A DNA stretch of 64,000 nucleotides from Pectobacterium sp. A5351 (GCF_028335745.1 NZ_CP116477.1:3472001-3536000), one strand, 5' to 3'. Positions 27,646-37,214 are shown, numbered from the stretch's first letter. Program-made: numbers and translations. Notes: generated from the letters alone by a model not told the origin.

Positions 27646-30108
27646 ATGTTTATCAACCAATATCTGTTGTCAGAACCTCGCCTCTATGAACTGTTGCTTG
27701 CACAACTTCCCCAACTGCTTTCTGGTGAACGTCAACATCTGGATGAAGAAGCAATAGAAGCTGCCACGTACAACAGTTGGCACCAGCGAAATTTTCAGCA
27801 CACCGATCCGATGTTTGATCGCCACTGGCGTCATTTAATCGAACGACAGCATGAGGCAAAAAGCTGGAGCCGAGCGTTGCTCGGCCAAGTGGCGAGGCAT
27901 CACTTGGATCCCGATTTAAGGCGTTTAACAGTGCAACCCCAACGCTTTATGGAGTGGCAAAACTGGATTTCTAATCAGTCAGGCTTTCCCGTCATTGCCT
28001 ATCAGGCTGAGCAGATGCTCTGCCGTAACGAATGCCCTTCAAATTTCGACCTATTTGATACTCTTGAACAAACATTAGGCCATCGGCCAATTATTTCGCC
28101 ATGGCACCCATTAGTTGAAGACTACATAGAAAAAGAAGGATTACATGAAGCACATATGCACCTCAATGGCACCACATTTTTCGAGCTGATGTGGCATCAC
28201 AGCCTGTTAAGCCCCAGTGCATTGCTTGATGAAATGGAGGAGAGCCGGAAAAAAGATTCAACTCGCATTCGCCGTTTTTATGCTGTGAGCACAAGATTAG
28301 ATTCAGCGATAAAAGTCAAACGAATGCTATATATCGCCAGATACTGCCGAGAATGGCTATTACAGTGGGTTGATAAGCGTCCATCTGATGCACAACACAA
28401 CGGCTTCACGAGGCTAGACTTTGCTAACATACTTCGCACCCAAGATATCGAAGATATTGATAGCACTTATTTTCCCTATGAACAGGAGCAATTCTCTGTC
28501 AAACAATATGAACATGGCATTTGTGAATTGCATTTTCATATCCGCGTATTGAATAAATTAAAAGCTAATGCCTCAATCTCAGCGTTGGAAGATGCCTGCT
28601 ATTTGCTTTACCTGCTCAGTATGAATTTATTTCAACAATTATTGGTACAGCGAACCGATCAATATGGTTTTGATCAATTTCAAAAATTCACAGAACTTGG
28701 GCCACGCGAACCTATTGAAAAAGAATATGAATCACGTTTTTATCAATTACATGGAAAAAAACCTACACAAAACTCTATATTAACGACCTTTGAAGGTCGT
28801 TTTGCACCGAAAGATACGGAAGCTAAAAATGTAAATTTGCTCACAAAAATTCTATCCGGTTTTTGGCACTACCAACAACGAGGGAAGAAAAATGGTATCT
28901 TGGCTATGCCAACAGATATCAATCAACTCGCACAAGAGTGTCTGAAATTTTCTCGCCCTACATTACGACTTGTGACACATTTTATTAAAAAACCCTGGAA
29001 TCATAATTCTGGAGAAACACATTTCAGTGTTTTACGAGAAGATATTATGCAGCGAGCAGATATCCTTTTTGCTCTTTTCGATAATAATCCCGCCTTACTC
29101 TCTATTCTGACCGCATTCGATGCCGCAGCAAATGAGCTGGAAAGCCCACCAGAAGTTTTCTCTGTACTTTATCGTAAGGCCAGACGTAAAGGCATAAAGA
29201 ACTTTACTTATCATGCTGGGGAGGATTTTGAACACCTTATTAGCGGAATTAGGAATGTCTATGAAGCAATAACATTCCTTGATCTTTGCAATGGTGACCG
29301 AATAGGTCATGCTACCGCAATTGGCATTCTCCCTTCACTTTGGATAGAGAAAATGCCTGATAAAATCTATCTTCGTCGTGGGGAATGGTTAGAGAATTTA
29401 CTTTTTATCAGAAAGGTATTAATTGAAGGCGGTGACGCAAAATTTTCTATTCCAATATTGGAAGATGCTATCACAACACAGGCTTACAAGATTTTCAATC
29501 AGCATATTCCTTTAACTATATTGCAACAGTTTTTTGATGGTCGCGGGTTATCTCCTGAGCAAGTTCGAGATTATTTGCAAGATAAATCAGACCAACAGAT
29601 AGGCTGGATTGGTGAAGAGTTTAATGAGGTTCGCCAATTTAGTCAGCGTACAGGTGATGACGCGCTACGATTATTAACCATGCGATGGTTTGATCAAAAT
29701 GTTATTTCACGTTATGAGCAACTTCAGGAGTGTAATACTCATTTTACTCCTGAATCACTGATATTACACGCTCAACAATATGTACAAAGCTTGGTGAAAG
29801 AAAAACACATCGTGATAGAGACATTACCTACCAGTAATGTCAGAATCAGTCATTATGAGTCAGTACATGAACATCATGTTTTCCGTTGGATGCAAATTCC
29901 TGAACGTAAAATAGAAGGGGATAGCGTAATGCAGATTGCATTAGGCTCAGACGATCAAGGCATTTTTGTGACGGATATGAAAAACGAGTTTTACCATCTT
30001 TTTTGGGCACTAGTGAATCATTATCACTACAGTCATAAAGATGCATTAGCATATGTAGCGACCATCAATGAAAATGGCCGTATCTATAGATTTGATTATC
30101 TACAATAG
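27646..30108 (+). CDS. rdrB: RADAR anti-phage system adenosine deaminase RdrB
   Basis: 820 residues, more than twice an ordinary adenosine deaminase. Deaminase-family metal and catalytic motifs are in order: HEAHMHLNG with the HxH pair His170/His172, TYHAGED at 521-527, and GDRIGHATAIG at 550-560. The N-terminal 160 residues and the C-terminal 200 are family-specific additions. In RADAR, RdrB forms a dodecameric shell that converts adenosine to inosine moieties with RdrA, causing growth arrest and limiting phage. A GGGGA site precedes the ATG, 9 bp after the rdrA stop, so the genes are one operon. Its base composition is nearer the host's than rdrA's but still AT-rich. The final family aspartate pair was not located with certainty. 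Confidence 0.88.
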   Translation: MFINQYLLSEPRLYELLLAQLPQLLSGERQHLDEEAIEAATYNSWHQRNFQHTDPMFDRHWRHLIERQHEAKSWSRALLGQVARHHLDPDLRRLTVQPQRFMEWQNWISNQSGFPVIAYQAEQMLCRNECPSNFDLFDTLEQTLGHRPIISPWHPLVEDYIEKEGLHEAHMHLNGTTFFELMWHHSLLSPSALLDEMEESRKKDSTRIRRFYAVSTRLDSAIKVKRMLYIARYCREWLLQWVDKRPSDAQHNGFTRLDFANILRTQDIEDIDSTYFPYEQEQFSVKQYEHGICELHFHIRVLNKLKANASISALEDACYLLYLLSMNLFQQLLVQRTDQYGFDQFQKFTELGPREPIEKEYESRFYQLHGKKPTQNSILTTFEGRFAPKDTEAKNVNLLTKILSGFWHYQQRGKKNGILAMPTDINQLAQECLKFSRPTLRLVTHFIKKPWNHNSGETHFSVLREDIMQRADILFALFDNNPALLSILTAFDAAANELESPPEVFSVLYRKARRKGIKNFTYHAGEDFEHLISGIRNVYEAITFLDLCNGDRIGHATAIGILPSLWIEKMPDKIYLRRGEWLENLLFIRKVLIEGGDAKFSIPILEDAITTQAYKIFNQHIPLTILQQFFDGRGLSPEQVRDYLQDKSDQQIGWIGEEFNEVRQFSQRTGDDALRLLTMRWFDQNVISRYEQLQECNTHFTPESLILHAQQYVQSLVKEKHIVIETLPTSNVRISHYESVHEHHVFRWMQIPERKIEGDSVMQIALGSDDQGIFVTDMKNEFYHLFWALVNHYHYSHKDALAYVATINENGRIYRFDYLQ

Positions 30109-30150
30109 AGGCGATGAATCACTTAATTCCCCTCTGTGTCAGCGTATCTC

Positions 30151-30187
30151 ACGCTATCGTCTCATAATAAATAGCCGACGATAGCGT
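30151..30187 (+). terminator. Terminator after rdrB
   Basis: A perfect 11-bp stem, ACGCTATCGTC with GACGATAGCGT, has a 15-base AT-rich loop and is followed by CTTTAA. It lies between the convergent rdrB and ratB ends, so it may serve both. Confidence 0.6.
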
Positions 30188-30214
30188 CTTTAACCGCTTT
30201 GCCGATACCGTACA

Positions 30215-30493
30215 TCACTTACTCTTAGAACGCTCTGCACGCTGGCGACGCAGCTCTTTAGGATCGGCAATCAGCGGACGATAAATTTCCACGCGGTCAC
30301 CCTCCTGTACCACATCGGCCAGCTTCGCCGCACGGCTGTAGATACCGACTTTATTCACCTGTAAATCGATGTCATGTCGCAGCTCCAGCAGGCCCGATGC
30401 CACAATCGCCTGCTCAACCGTGCTGCCCTCTTCCAGCCTCACCGTGCGTAGATACTGGCGTTCCGGCAACGCATAGACCACATCAACCTGCAT
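30215..30493 (-). CDS. ratB: RnfH-family protein RatB
   Basis: 92 residues with a ubiquitin-like beta-grasp fold pattern: [20 protein letters not shown], then a helix, then [26 protein letters not shown]. The start at 30493 is chosen from the conserved N-terminus; the upstream in-frame ATG at 30586 lies inside ratA. It overlaps the end of ratA by 11 bp, the usual ratA-ratB arrangement. Its cellular function is not established. Confidence 0.92.
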   Translation of the reverse strand: MQVDVVYALPERQYLRTVRLEEGSTVEQAIVASGLLELRHDIDLQVNKVGIYSRAAKLADVVQEGDRVEIYRPLIADPKELRRQRAERSKSK

Positions 30494-30929
30494 TGCGGAC
30501 ACTGTAGACCTCTTTTGCTCGCTGCGTGAAAGCCTGCACCATATTTCCCGCCAGCTCCTTGAATACTTTGCCAAAAGCGAGTTCAATCAAGGCATTGGTG
30601 AATTCAAATTCCAGATGCAGTTCGACTTTACAGGCATCGGCGCTCAGCGGCGTAAAATGCCAGTCGCCACCCAACTGACGGAAGGGGCCATCGACCAGTT
30701 GCATATTGATATTCTGGTTGTGTGTCAGCGTATTACGTGTGGTAAATGTCTTGCTGATACCGGCTTTAGAAACGTCCACTGCGGCGATCATCTCCCCTTC
30801 AGAGGAGGAGAGCACGCGGCTCCCCGTACAGCCCGGTAAAAACGCGGGGTAGGAAGCAACATCATTCACCAGCTTGTACATCTGTTCAGCACTGAACGGC
30901 ACCAGTGCTGAACGACTTATCTTTGGCAT
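30483..30929 (-). CDS. ratA: START-like protein RatA (ribosome association toxin / coenzyme Q-binding)
   Basis: 148 residues of the polyketide cyclase/START family. Conserved segments are [34 protein letters not shown] and the C-terminal helix [14 protein letters not shown]; the first is split here as [16 protein letters not shown] and YPAFLPGC. E. coli RatA binds 50S subunits and blocks 70S assembly; the yeast homologue Coq10 binds ubiquinone. It is divergent from smpB, as in E. coli. Confidence 0.93.
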   Translation of the reverse strand: MPKISRSALVPFSAEQMYKLVNDVASYPAFLPGCTGSRVLSSSEGEMIAAVDVSKAGISKTFTTRNTLTHNQNINMQLVDGPFRQLGGDWHFTPLSADACKVELHLEFEFTNALIELAFGKVFKELAGNMVQAFTQRAKEVYSVRNAG

Positions 30930-31084
30930 ACTATTTTCCGTGATTCATAAAACGCGCAAAATAATAGCACTGATAGCCCGACAGGCAAAAATTCTGCGAA
31001 GCTTATCGCACGATATCATTAACCACGACACGGACGCACGGCGGGGATTTCATTCCCAATGACATCCAGTATAATGACGGCACT

Positions 31085-31567
31085 ATGACAAAGAAAAAAG
31101 CATACAAACCCGGTTCCGCCACCATTGCGCAAAACAAGCGCGCCCGCCACGAATACTTCATTGAGGAAGAATTTGAGGCTGGCCTTGCGCTGCAAGGATG
31201 GGAAGTCAAATCACTGCGCGCAGGCAAAGCAAACCTCAGTGACAGCTATGTCACCTTCATGAACGGTGAGGCTTACCTGTTTGGCGCCACTATCACGCCG
31301 CTAAATGTGGCTTCATCTCACGTCGTGTGCGATCCCATACGCACGCGCAAACTCCTGCTCAACAAACGTGAGCTGGAGTCGCTGTTTGGCCGCGTCAGTC
31401 GTGAAGGTTACACGGTCGTCGCGCTGTCCATGTATTGGAAAAATGCCTGGAGCAAAGTCAAAATTGGCGTAGCAAAAGGCAAAAAAGATCACGACAAGCG
31501 TGATGACATCAAAGAACGTGAATGGAAGTTAGACAAAGCCCGTATCATGAAGAACGCTAATCGCTAA
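31085..31567 (+). CDS. smpB: SsrA-binding protein SmpB
   Basis: 160 residues, the E. coli length. Signatures are [37 protein letters not shown] (in two parts) and the lysine/arginine-rich C-terminal tail [15 protein letters not shown] that enters the decoding centre. SmpB delivers tmRNA to stalled ribosomes. The ssrA gene lies 49 bp downstream, the conserved pair for trans-translation. Confidence 0.96.
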   Translation: MTKKKAYKPGSATIAQNKRARHEYFIEEEFEAGLALQGWEVKSLRAGKANLSDSYVTFMNGEAYLFGATITPLNVASSHVVCDPIRTRKLLLNKRELESLFGRVSREGYTVVALSMYWKNAWSKVKIGVAKGKKDHDKRDDIKEREWKLDKARIMKNANR

Positions 31568-31616
31568 GCCACTGGCTTAACAACGGTAAGTTCTGATATA
31601 CTGGCGACAGTTTCTT

Positions 31617-31980
31617 GGGGGCTGATTCTGGATTCGACGGGATTTGCAAAGCCCAAGGTGCATGCCGAGGGGCGGTTGGCCTCGTAAAAAACCGCAAAAA
31701 AATAGTCGCAAACGACGAAAACTACGCTTTAGCAGCTTAATAACCTGCTCTGAGCCCTCTCTCCCTAGCCTCCGCTCTTAGGACGGGGATCAAGAGAGGT
31801 CAAACCCAAAAGAGATCGTGTGGATGCCTTGCCTGGGGTTGAAGCACTAAATCTAATCAGGCTAGTTTGTTAGTGGCGTGTCTATTCGCAGCTGGCAAGC
31901 GAATGTAAAGATAGACTAAGCATGTAGTACCGACGGTAGAGTGGTTCCGGACGGGGGTTCAAATCCCCCCAGCTCCACCA
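31617..31980 (+). ncRNA. ssrA: Transfer-messenger RNA (tmRNA)
   Basis: 364 bases beginning GGGGCTGATTCTGG and ending in an encoded CCA. The 5' and 3' ends pair as the acceptor stem (GGGGCTG with CAGCTCC). The tag reading frame encodes ANDENYALAA followed by TAA at about 31710-31742. The T-arm GGTTCAAATCC is near the 3' end. It tags proteins on stalled ribosomes for degradation. A -10-like TATACT lies upstream at about 31598. Its 3' end is a common integration site for islands, and decayed mobile DNA follows directly. Confidence 0.97.
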
Positions 31981-32041
31981 ATTTAGACATCGGGTATTAC
32001 CAGATAAGTCCGATGAAGTACGAAAAGCCCGCGCCATAAGG

Positions 32042-32959
32042 TGAACTGCACCCCAAATGTTGGATACCCAACAGAGTAAGGTGCAGTTTTTTATGGCAAA
32101 ACCTAAGTATTCCCTCGAACTCAGACTCGCAGTCGTAAACCACTTTCTCTCGGGCAGCGACGGAACCCATCGCACTGCCGAAATTTTTGCCGTCGAAAGA
32201 ACCTCAGTTCGACGCTGGGTCAGAGCCTTCCAGCTTCACGGTATTGATGGCATTACCTGGAAAAACGATATCCACTCTGCAGAGTTCAGACTGGTGGTTG
32301 TCCATGCTGTGCTCAACGACGCGCTTTCAATGCGTGAAGCTGCAGCCCGCTTTAATATTTCCAATGAAACGGTTGTTCGTCGCAGGGTCTCCGTGTACAA
32401 CGATGCCGGACCGGAAGCACTCCGGAATATGAAACGCGGCAGGCCTCGGGAAATGACCAGGAAAACCACCCCTCTTTCTACTGATACCGATATGGAACAG
32501 CTGTCTTCTGAAGAACTCCAGGCTGAGCTTCGCTATCTGCGGGCGGAGAATGCTTATTTAAAAAAGCTGAAAGCCTTGGTTCAAAGCGAAAAAAACGGCA
32601 AAAAGCCCAAATCATCAGCGAACTAAGGCAAGAGCATGCCCTTAATGACCTCCTGCGTGCCGCAGGCATGTCCCGGAGCACGTGGTATCACAACATCAGA
32701 GCGATGAAGCGAACGGATAAACACGCCGGACTCAAGGCCAGAATCAGTGACATATACCGCCATCACAAAGGACGTTACGGCTATCGCCGAATCACACTCT
32801 CTCTGAGAAAAGAGGGAATAGCAGTGAATCACAAGACAGTACAACGCCTGATGGCGGAACTGTCACTCCGCTCTGTTAGTAGGGTGAAGAAATATCACTC
32901 GTGGAAGGGAGAAACAGGTAAAGCAGCACCTAACATCCTTAAGAGAAACTTCTGGGCGT
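32042..32959 (+). mobile_element. IS150-like IS3-family element, right part lost
   Basis: The left end TGAACTGCACCCCAAATGTTGGA at 32042 (given here as its start TGAACTGCACC) resembles IS150-type inverted repeats. orfA is complete and orfB stops after about 120 codons where a second IS begins at 32960. The right half and right inverted repeat are absent from the window, so the element cannot move on its own. Confidence 0.8.
32093..32626 (+). CDS. IS150-type transposase subunit OrfA
   Basis: 177 residues from the ATG at 32093; an upstream in-frame ATG at 32057 lies in the terminal repeat. It has two helix-turn-helix segments (KYSLELRLAVVNHFL and SMREAAARFNISNETVVRR) and a C-terminal leucine-zipper stretch ELQAELRYLRAENAYLKKL, as in InsJ of IS150. 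An A7C slippery run at 32589-32596 near its end would give a -1 frameshift into orfB. Confidence 0.88.
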   Translation: MAKPKYSLELRLAVVNHFLSGSDGTHRTAEIFAVERTSVRRWVRAFQLHGIDGITWKNDIHSAEFRLVVVHAVLNDALSMREAAARFNISNETVVRRRVSVYNDAGPEALRNMKRGRPREMTRKTTPLSTDTDMEQLSSEELQAELRYLRAENAYLKKLKALVQSEKNGKKPKSSAN

Positions 32960-32964
32960 TGTAG
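32596..32964 (+). pseudogene. Truncated IS150-type transposase OrfB
   Basis: The frame carries the OrfB N-terminal helix-turn-helix part (LNDLLRAAGMSRSTWYHN and HKGRYGYRRITLSLRKEG) up to APNILKRNFWAL, then runs into a stop formed by the left end of the next IS. The catalytic DDE region is missing. The reading frame is entered from orfA by the A7C frameshift. Confidence 0.85.
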
Positions 32965-32967
32965 TGG

Positions 32968-34142
<1,175 letters not shown>

Positions 34143-34215
34143 AATGTCACCTGTTTTGACTGTGAGGTGATGATATCACCTCTATTCAGGTGGCCAAATT
34201 CAGTGTGCCACTACA

Positions 34216-34463
34216 CCCTTGCTTATCTAATATATTTAAACGCTCGATAGCAGTGATCCTATCCATCATAAGTCCACATGAAAGCCACATAATTATGTCA
34301 TTCACGTATACTTGAATAAAAATCAGCCGTTAATGACACGTATACACAACCAAAAGTGATATTCCCTATATTCATCAATAAATAGTATGGATAGAGATAG
34401 CGAGCTAACCCCCAACAGCAGCAGAACAGGCTCCATCAAGTTTTTCACTATGCAAACATAGAT
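34216..34463. other. Gene-free gap between the IS and the toxin-antitoxin pair
   Basis: AT-rich sequence with no reading frame, repeat or RNA that I recognise. It contains no continuation of the interrupted IS150-like element. Confidence 0.6.
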
Positions 34464-34943
34464 TTACCAGAGCGGTAGAAGCAATGTGCTAGGCTGGATT
34501 TCCGAGGGCGTAAAGCCCCAATGCAGATAGAAATCTTTTGCTTCCTCAGACAGCGCATGAACTAATAACGCTTTCGTCCCCACCTGTTCAGCAACCTGCC
34601 GGGAACGCAAGATCGCATCTTTTAATAGTCCCGCGCCAATTCCACGGCGCTGGTAACGTTCATCTACCGCCAGACGACCCAAGACTAATACGGGCAGCGG
34701 ATCAGGCATATTACGCCGTAACGCGCCCGATACGGATTGACGCTGTACGCTGCCGGTTGCCAGCGCGTAAAAGCCAATAACCTGATTGGCACCCGATTCA
34801 CACACGATAAAAGTGCGTGATGCGCCAATGGTTTGATTCTTGAGAGCCTTACGCTTCAGCCAGTCATCCAGCGACGGTTCTGAACTTCGGAAATCAACCA
34901 CGGCATGCTGAGGTAATAATAATTCAGGTGCCGTTATTCCCAC
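34464..34943 (-). CDS. GNAT-family toxin (TacT/AtaT type)
   Basis: 159 residues of the GNAT acetyltransferase fold. The acetyl-CoA loop is QRRGIGAGLL in LAVDERYQRRGIGAG, and the family tyrosine and tryptophan are in DFYLHWGF. TacT-type toxins acetylate the amino group of charged aminoacyl-tRNAs and stop translation. The start overlaps the end of the upstream DUF1778 antitoxin gene by 10 bp, the standard layout. It sits in the decayed island after ssrA and may be what keeps part of the island in place (inference). Confidence 0.88.
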   Translation of the reverse strand: MGITAPELLLPQHAVVDFRSSEPSLDDWLKRKALKNQTIGASRTFIVCESGANQVIGFYALATGSVQRQSVSGALRRNMPDPLPVLVLGRLAVDERYQRRGIGAGLLKDAILRSRQVAEQVGTKALLVHALSEEAKDFYLHWGFTPSEIQPSTLLLPLW

Positions 34944-35206
34944 GGTGATTTCCTGTCTAATAACGCCTGTAACCGCTCATTGGTGGCGACAGGTTTTTCT
35001 AACGCGGTAATAAAGGCATCAAATTGTGATTCATCAACCAGAAACAGGCGTTGATCCAATAGCACCTCTTCCGCCTCACGACATGCAGCCTCAAGGATAA
35101 AATCAGTACGTGACTTTGAAAGCAGTTTCGCGGCAACGTCTATCAGTTCCCGTTGTGATGATTTCGCCCGAATGTTGATCGGTGCCTCTTTTGCCTCTGT
35201 TCTCAT
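34934..35206 (-). CDS. DUF1778 antitoxin (TacA/AtaR type)
   Basis: 90 residues. The N-terminal ribbon-helix-helix segment is PINIRAKSSQRELIDVAAKLLSKSRTDFI (shown here by its ends PINIRAK and SRTDFI), followed by an acidic toxin-binding tail ending FDAFITALEKPV. It neutralises the GNAT toxin and represses its own promoter. An AGGAGGC-like site precedes the ATG. Two inverted repeats just upstream are likely operators. Confidence 0.88.
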   Translation of the reverse strand: MRTEAKEAPINIRAKSSQRELIDVAAKLLSKSRTDFILEAACREAEEVLLDQRLFLVDESQFDAFITALEKPVATNERLQALLDRKSPWE

Positions 35207-35215
35207 AAAGGCCTC

Positions 35216-35272
35216 CTGTATAGCTAATCGTTATACAGAAATCATAATCAATTGTGTAGCAAATAGCTACAC
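35216..35272 (-). promoter_or_regulatory. Two operator-like palindromes upstream of the toxin-antitoxin pair
   Basis: CTGTATA...TATACAG at 35216-35238 and GTGTAG...CTACAC at 35254-35272 are inverted repeats 38 bp apart centre to centre (roughly). Both share a TGTAnAG-like arm. They lie 10 to 66 bp upstream of the antitoxin start, as expected for autoregulation by the ribbon-helix-helix protein. Confidence 0.65.
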
Positions 35273-35323
35273 GAAGATTAAATATCACTATAGGGTGACG
35301 AGTTACTCATCACCTGTTCACCG

Positions 35324-35613
35324 ACTCATCACCCATTAATTTATTGATTAGTAAAAATAAAAATCTATGGTGAAGAGGGTGAACAGTTTTGTGCAAAATC
35401 TTTTTATTTTGGCGTCTTGTTGATATCGCCCTATTGCTGCTTTTTGGGTTAATCGTTAAATTCCGTATCACGGATGAAGGGGAAACGCGTTAGGGTCGAT
35501 CTGGATGAGTTATAAATTAAAGCGTGAAGAAAAACGTTCGCCAAAGAACGAAAAGGCGATGTTGCTTAAGCTGGAGATTGAAGGACAGCATCAATTCGCA
35601 ACTACCCTACTAT
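35324..35613 (+). repeat. Diverged direct repeat, copy 1 (decayed stbDE-like region)
   Basis: This stretch is closely similar to 36600-37122 in its first ~150 bp (CCCATTAATTTATTGATTA onward, with GTGAAGAGGGTGAAC) and its last ~120 bp. It lacks about 230 bp in the middle that in copy 2 encode a decayed StbD-like antitoxin. Copy 1 is therefore a deleted duplicate. Confidence 0.75.
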
Positions 35614-35681
35614 CCGAAGCACCAATTTCACCAGCATTGCTCTCTGCGATTAAAAGGCGTAAAGAATTGAGTGAAAATTGA
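35505..35681 (+). CDS. Small hypothetical protein, 58 aa
   Basis: An intact 58-codon frame beginning MSYKLKREEKRSPKNEKAM and ending KRRKELSEN. Its ATG overlaps the last codons of the deleted stbD remnant (GATGAGTTATAA), the position where stbE starts in StbDE pairs. The first 36 residues are nearly identical to the small frame at 37014-37214, after which the two differ completely. It is highly charged and helical. I do not recognise the family; it may be a relic of a toxin-antitoxin partner. Confidence 0.4.
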   Translation: MSYKLKREEKRSPKNEKAMLLKLEIEGQHQFATTLLSEAPISPALLSAIKRRKELSEN

Positions 35682-35815
35682 TCTTGTTTTTATCTCACAT
35701 ACTCATCGTCATTTTTCGTAGGCTCACGTTTAGGCCTATGAATAAAGTCTGAATTCACACTTAAAACATAAAAATCATAACATTACGATATACATTCAAC
35801 TTCCCCCAGCCCATG

Positions 35816-35852
35816 AAAACCCGCATTCTCACTGAGTTTGCGGGTTTTTTAT
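35816..35852 (+). terminator. Intrinsic terminator in the island
   Basis: AACCCGCA and TGCGGGTT form a stem around a 13-base loop, followed by TTTTTATTG. It marks the end of a former transcription unit downstream of the 58-codon frame. Confidence 0.8.
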
Positions 35853-35892
35853 TGCCTGTTATCTATCGGGATACCCCGTTTACAGCCGGAAA

Positions 35893-35965
35893 TTTTAGTT
35901 ATACGCTTAGTTATACCGTCCCATATAACTACAAAAGCGTATAACTACGATGGCTCGTATAACTA
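35893..35965. repeat. Cluster of TAGTTATAC motifs, direct and inverted
   Basis: TAGTTATAC occurs at 35896 and 35908, then inverted near-copies (A/G)TATAACTA at 35923, 35939 and 35957. A related direct pair is at 36510 and 36522 with the same 12-bp spacing. The pairs flank the IS fragment at 36011-36310. Confidence 0.6.
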
Positions 35966-36010
35966 CCCCACTGAGCAATACCGAGATTAAAGCTGCCAAA
36001 CCTGCCGAGA

Positions 36011-36310
36011 AGGAATACTGATCCTATCCGCCAATAGTGGACACGCGACTAAGTGAGTAAACTCTCTACCAGAGGTGACTCATGACGAAACCCGTATCAA
36101 CCAGTAAAAAACCACGTAAGCAACATACGCCTGAATTCCGCAACGAAGCCCTGAAGCTTGCAGAACGCATCGGTGTTGCTGCCGCTGCTCGTGAACTTAG
36201 TCTGTACGAATCCCAGCTTTATAACTGGCGTAGTAAGCAGCAGAGCCAGACAACGTCCTCTGAGCGAGAGAGTGCACAGGCAGCAGAGATTGCCCGCCTC
36301 AAACGCACAG
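36011..36310 (+). pseudogene. Fragment of an IS3-family OrfA
   Basis: From an IS-end-like sequence containing AATAGTGGACACGCGACTAAG (start AATAGTGGACACG) the frame at 36082 encodes MTKPVSTSKKPRKQHTPEF..., an IS3-family OrfA helix-turn-helix (IGVAAAARELSLYESQLYNW). It runs as far as AAEIARLKR, then joins unrelated sequence. OrfB and the right end are missing. Confidence 0.75.
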
Positions 36311-36442
36311 ATCTCTTTCTTTGGGTACAGCCGAGTGGCGCGAGTTTATGTTGCTAGATGGGATTCTATGGCAACACACTAAGAAAATGATGGTGTTGGA
36401 GCGTCGTAAAGCTAAATTAAATTTACAGCACAGCCAGCGCTA
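36311..36442 (+). pseudogene. Unrecognised gene relic after the IS fragment
   Basis: In the frame that ends at TAA 36440-36442, about 40 codons read WREFMLLDGILWQHTKKMMVLERRKAKLNL. They look like the C-terminus of a real protein, cut by the IS fragment on its left. I do not recognise the family. Confidence 0.35.
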
Positions 36443-36509
36443 AAAATCAGCGTATAAAACGAAGCCCTACTGTCATGCGCAGACTATTTTTCAGGATGAC
36501 TTTTCGTTT

Positions 36510-36530
36510 TAGTTATACGTTTAGTTATAT
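36510..36530 (+). repeat. Second TAGTTATAC pair
   Basis: TAGTTATAC at 36510 and TAGTTATAT at 36522 repeat the sequence at 35896-35916 with one change in 23 bp. The two pairs bound a segment of about 615 bp. Confidence 0.6.
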
Positions 36531-36599
36531 TGACAAAAAAAAGATTAAAATAAATTAAAACAAACACTTATGATTAAAGTTCAAATCCCCCTCCGAATT

Positions 36600-37122
36600 A
36601 CTCATCGCCCATTAATTTATTGATTAATAAAAATAAAAAACCGTGGTGAAGAGGGTGAACTGTTTTGTGCAAAATCTTTTTATTGTGGCATCACGTTTAT
36701 ACCGTGATGTTGCTGCCTTTTTGGTTAAGTGCTAAATCCAGTATCAAATATCATACTTAAAAGGGGCTGATTATGTCCGTACAACCTATCCTTGCAAATT
36801 CAACTGTGAGTATCAGCGACTTTAGAAAAATCGCTCAATGCCGCGCTTAAAGAAGCTAACGGAGAACCTGTAGCTGTGCTAACCAGTGGCCGTATTTCTG
36901 GCTATTATGTTTCCCTGGAAACATAGGAGGCGCTGGCCGACTATCAGGAAGATATCGAACTTGCCAAAATCGCCCGTTCCCGGATGGAGGGAAGCACGTT
37001 AGGGTCGATCTGGATGAGTTATAAATTAAAGCGTGAAGAAAAGCGTTCGCCAAAAAACGAAGAGGCAATGTTGCTTAAGCTGGAGATTGAAGAACAACAT
37101 CAATTCGCAACTACCCTACTAT
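36600..37122 (+). repeat. Diverged direct repeat, copy 2 (fuller copy)
   Basis: The fuller partner of 35324-35613. It keeps the upstream region, a decayed StbD-like gene and the start of a small downstream frame. Both copies share the segment GTTAGGGTCGATCTGGATGA (start), which in an intact StbD would encode its C-terminus VRVDLDEL. Confidence 0.75.
36773..37024 (+). pseudogene. Decayed StbD/Phd-type antitoxin
   Basis: Read across a frameshift, the sequence encodes SVQPILANSTVSISDFRK, then NAALKEANGEPVAVLTSG, then DYQEDIELAKIARSRMEG and VRVDLDEL, the pattern of StbD/Phd-YefM antitoxins. A one-base loss near 36830 and an in-frame TAG at about 36925 (in ETYEAL) break it. No intact toxin gene follows. 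Confidence 0.8.
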
Positions 37123-37214
37123 TTTCCGTTAAGGAAATTGAATCCATCCAAAGGCAGCGAACTACGCTCTTTATGATGGCGACGGCCTTAGCTGCTCATC
37201 AAATTCAGCAGTAG
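37014..37214 (+). CDS. Small hypothetical protein, 66 aa
   Basis: A 66-codon frame starting MSYKLKREEKRSPKNEEAM and nearly identical to the 35505-35681 frame over 36 residues. It then switches to FSVKEIESIQRQRTTLF and a hydrophobic end. It starts within the stop of the StbD relic, the position of a toxin gene. It is probably a chimera or relic; translation is uncertain. Confidence 0.35.
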   Translation: MSYKLKREEKRSPKNEEAMLLKLEIEEQHQFATTLLFSVKEIESIQRQRTTLFMMATALAAHQIQQ

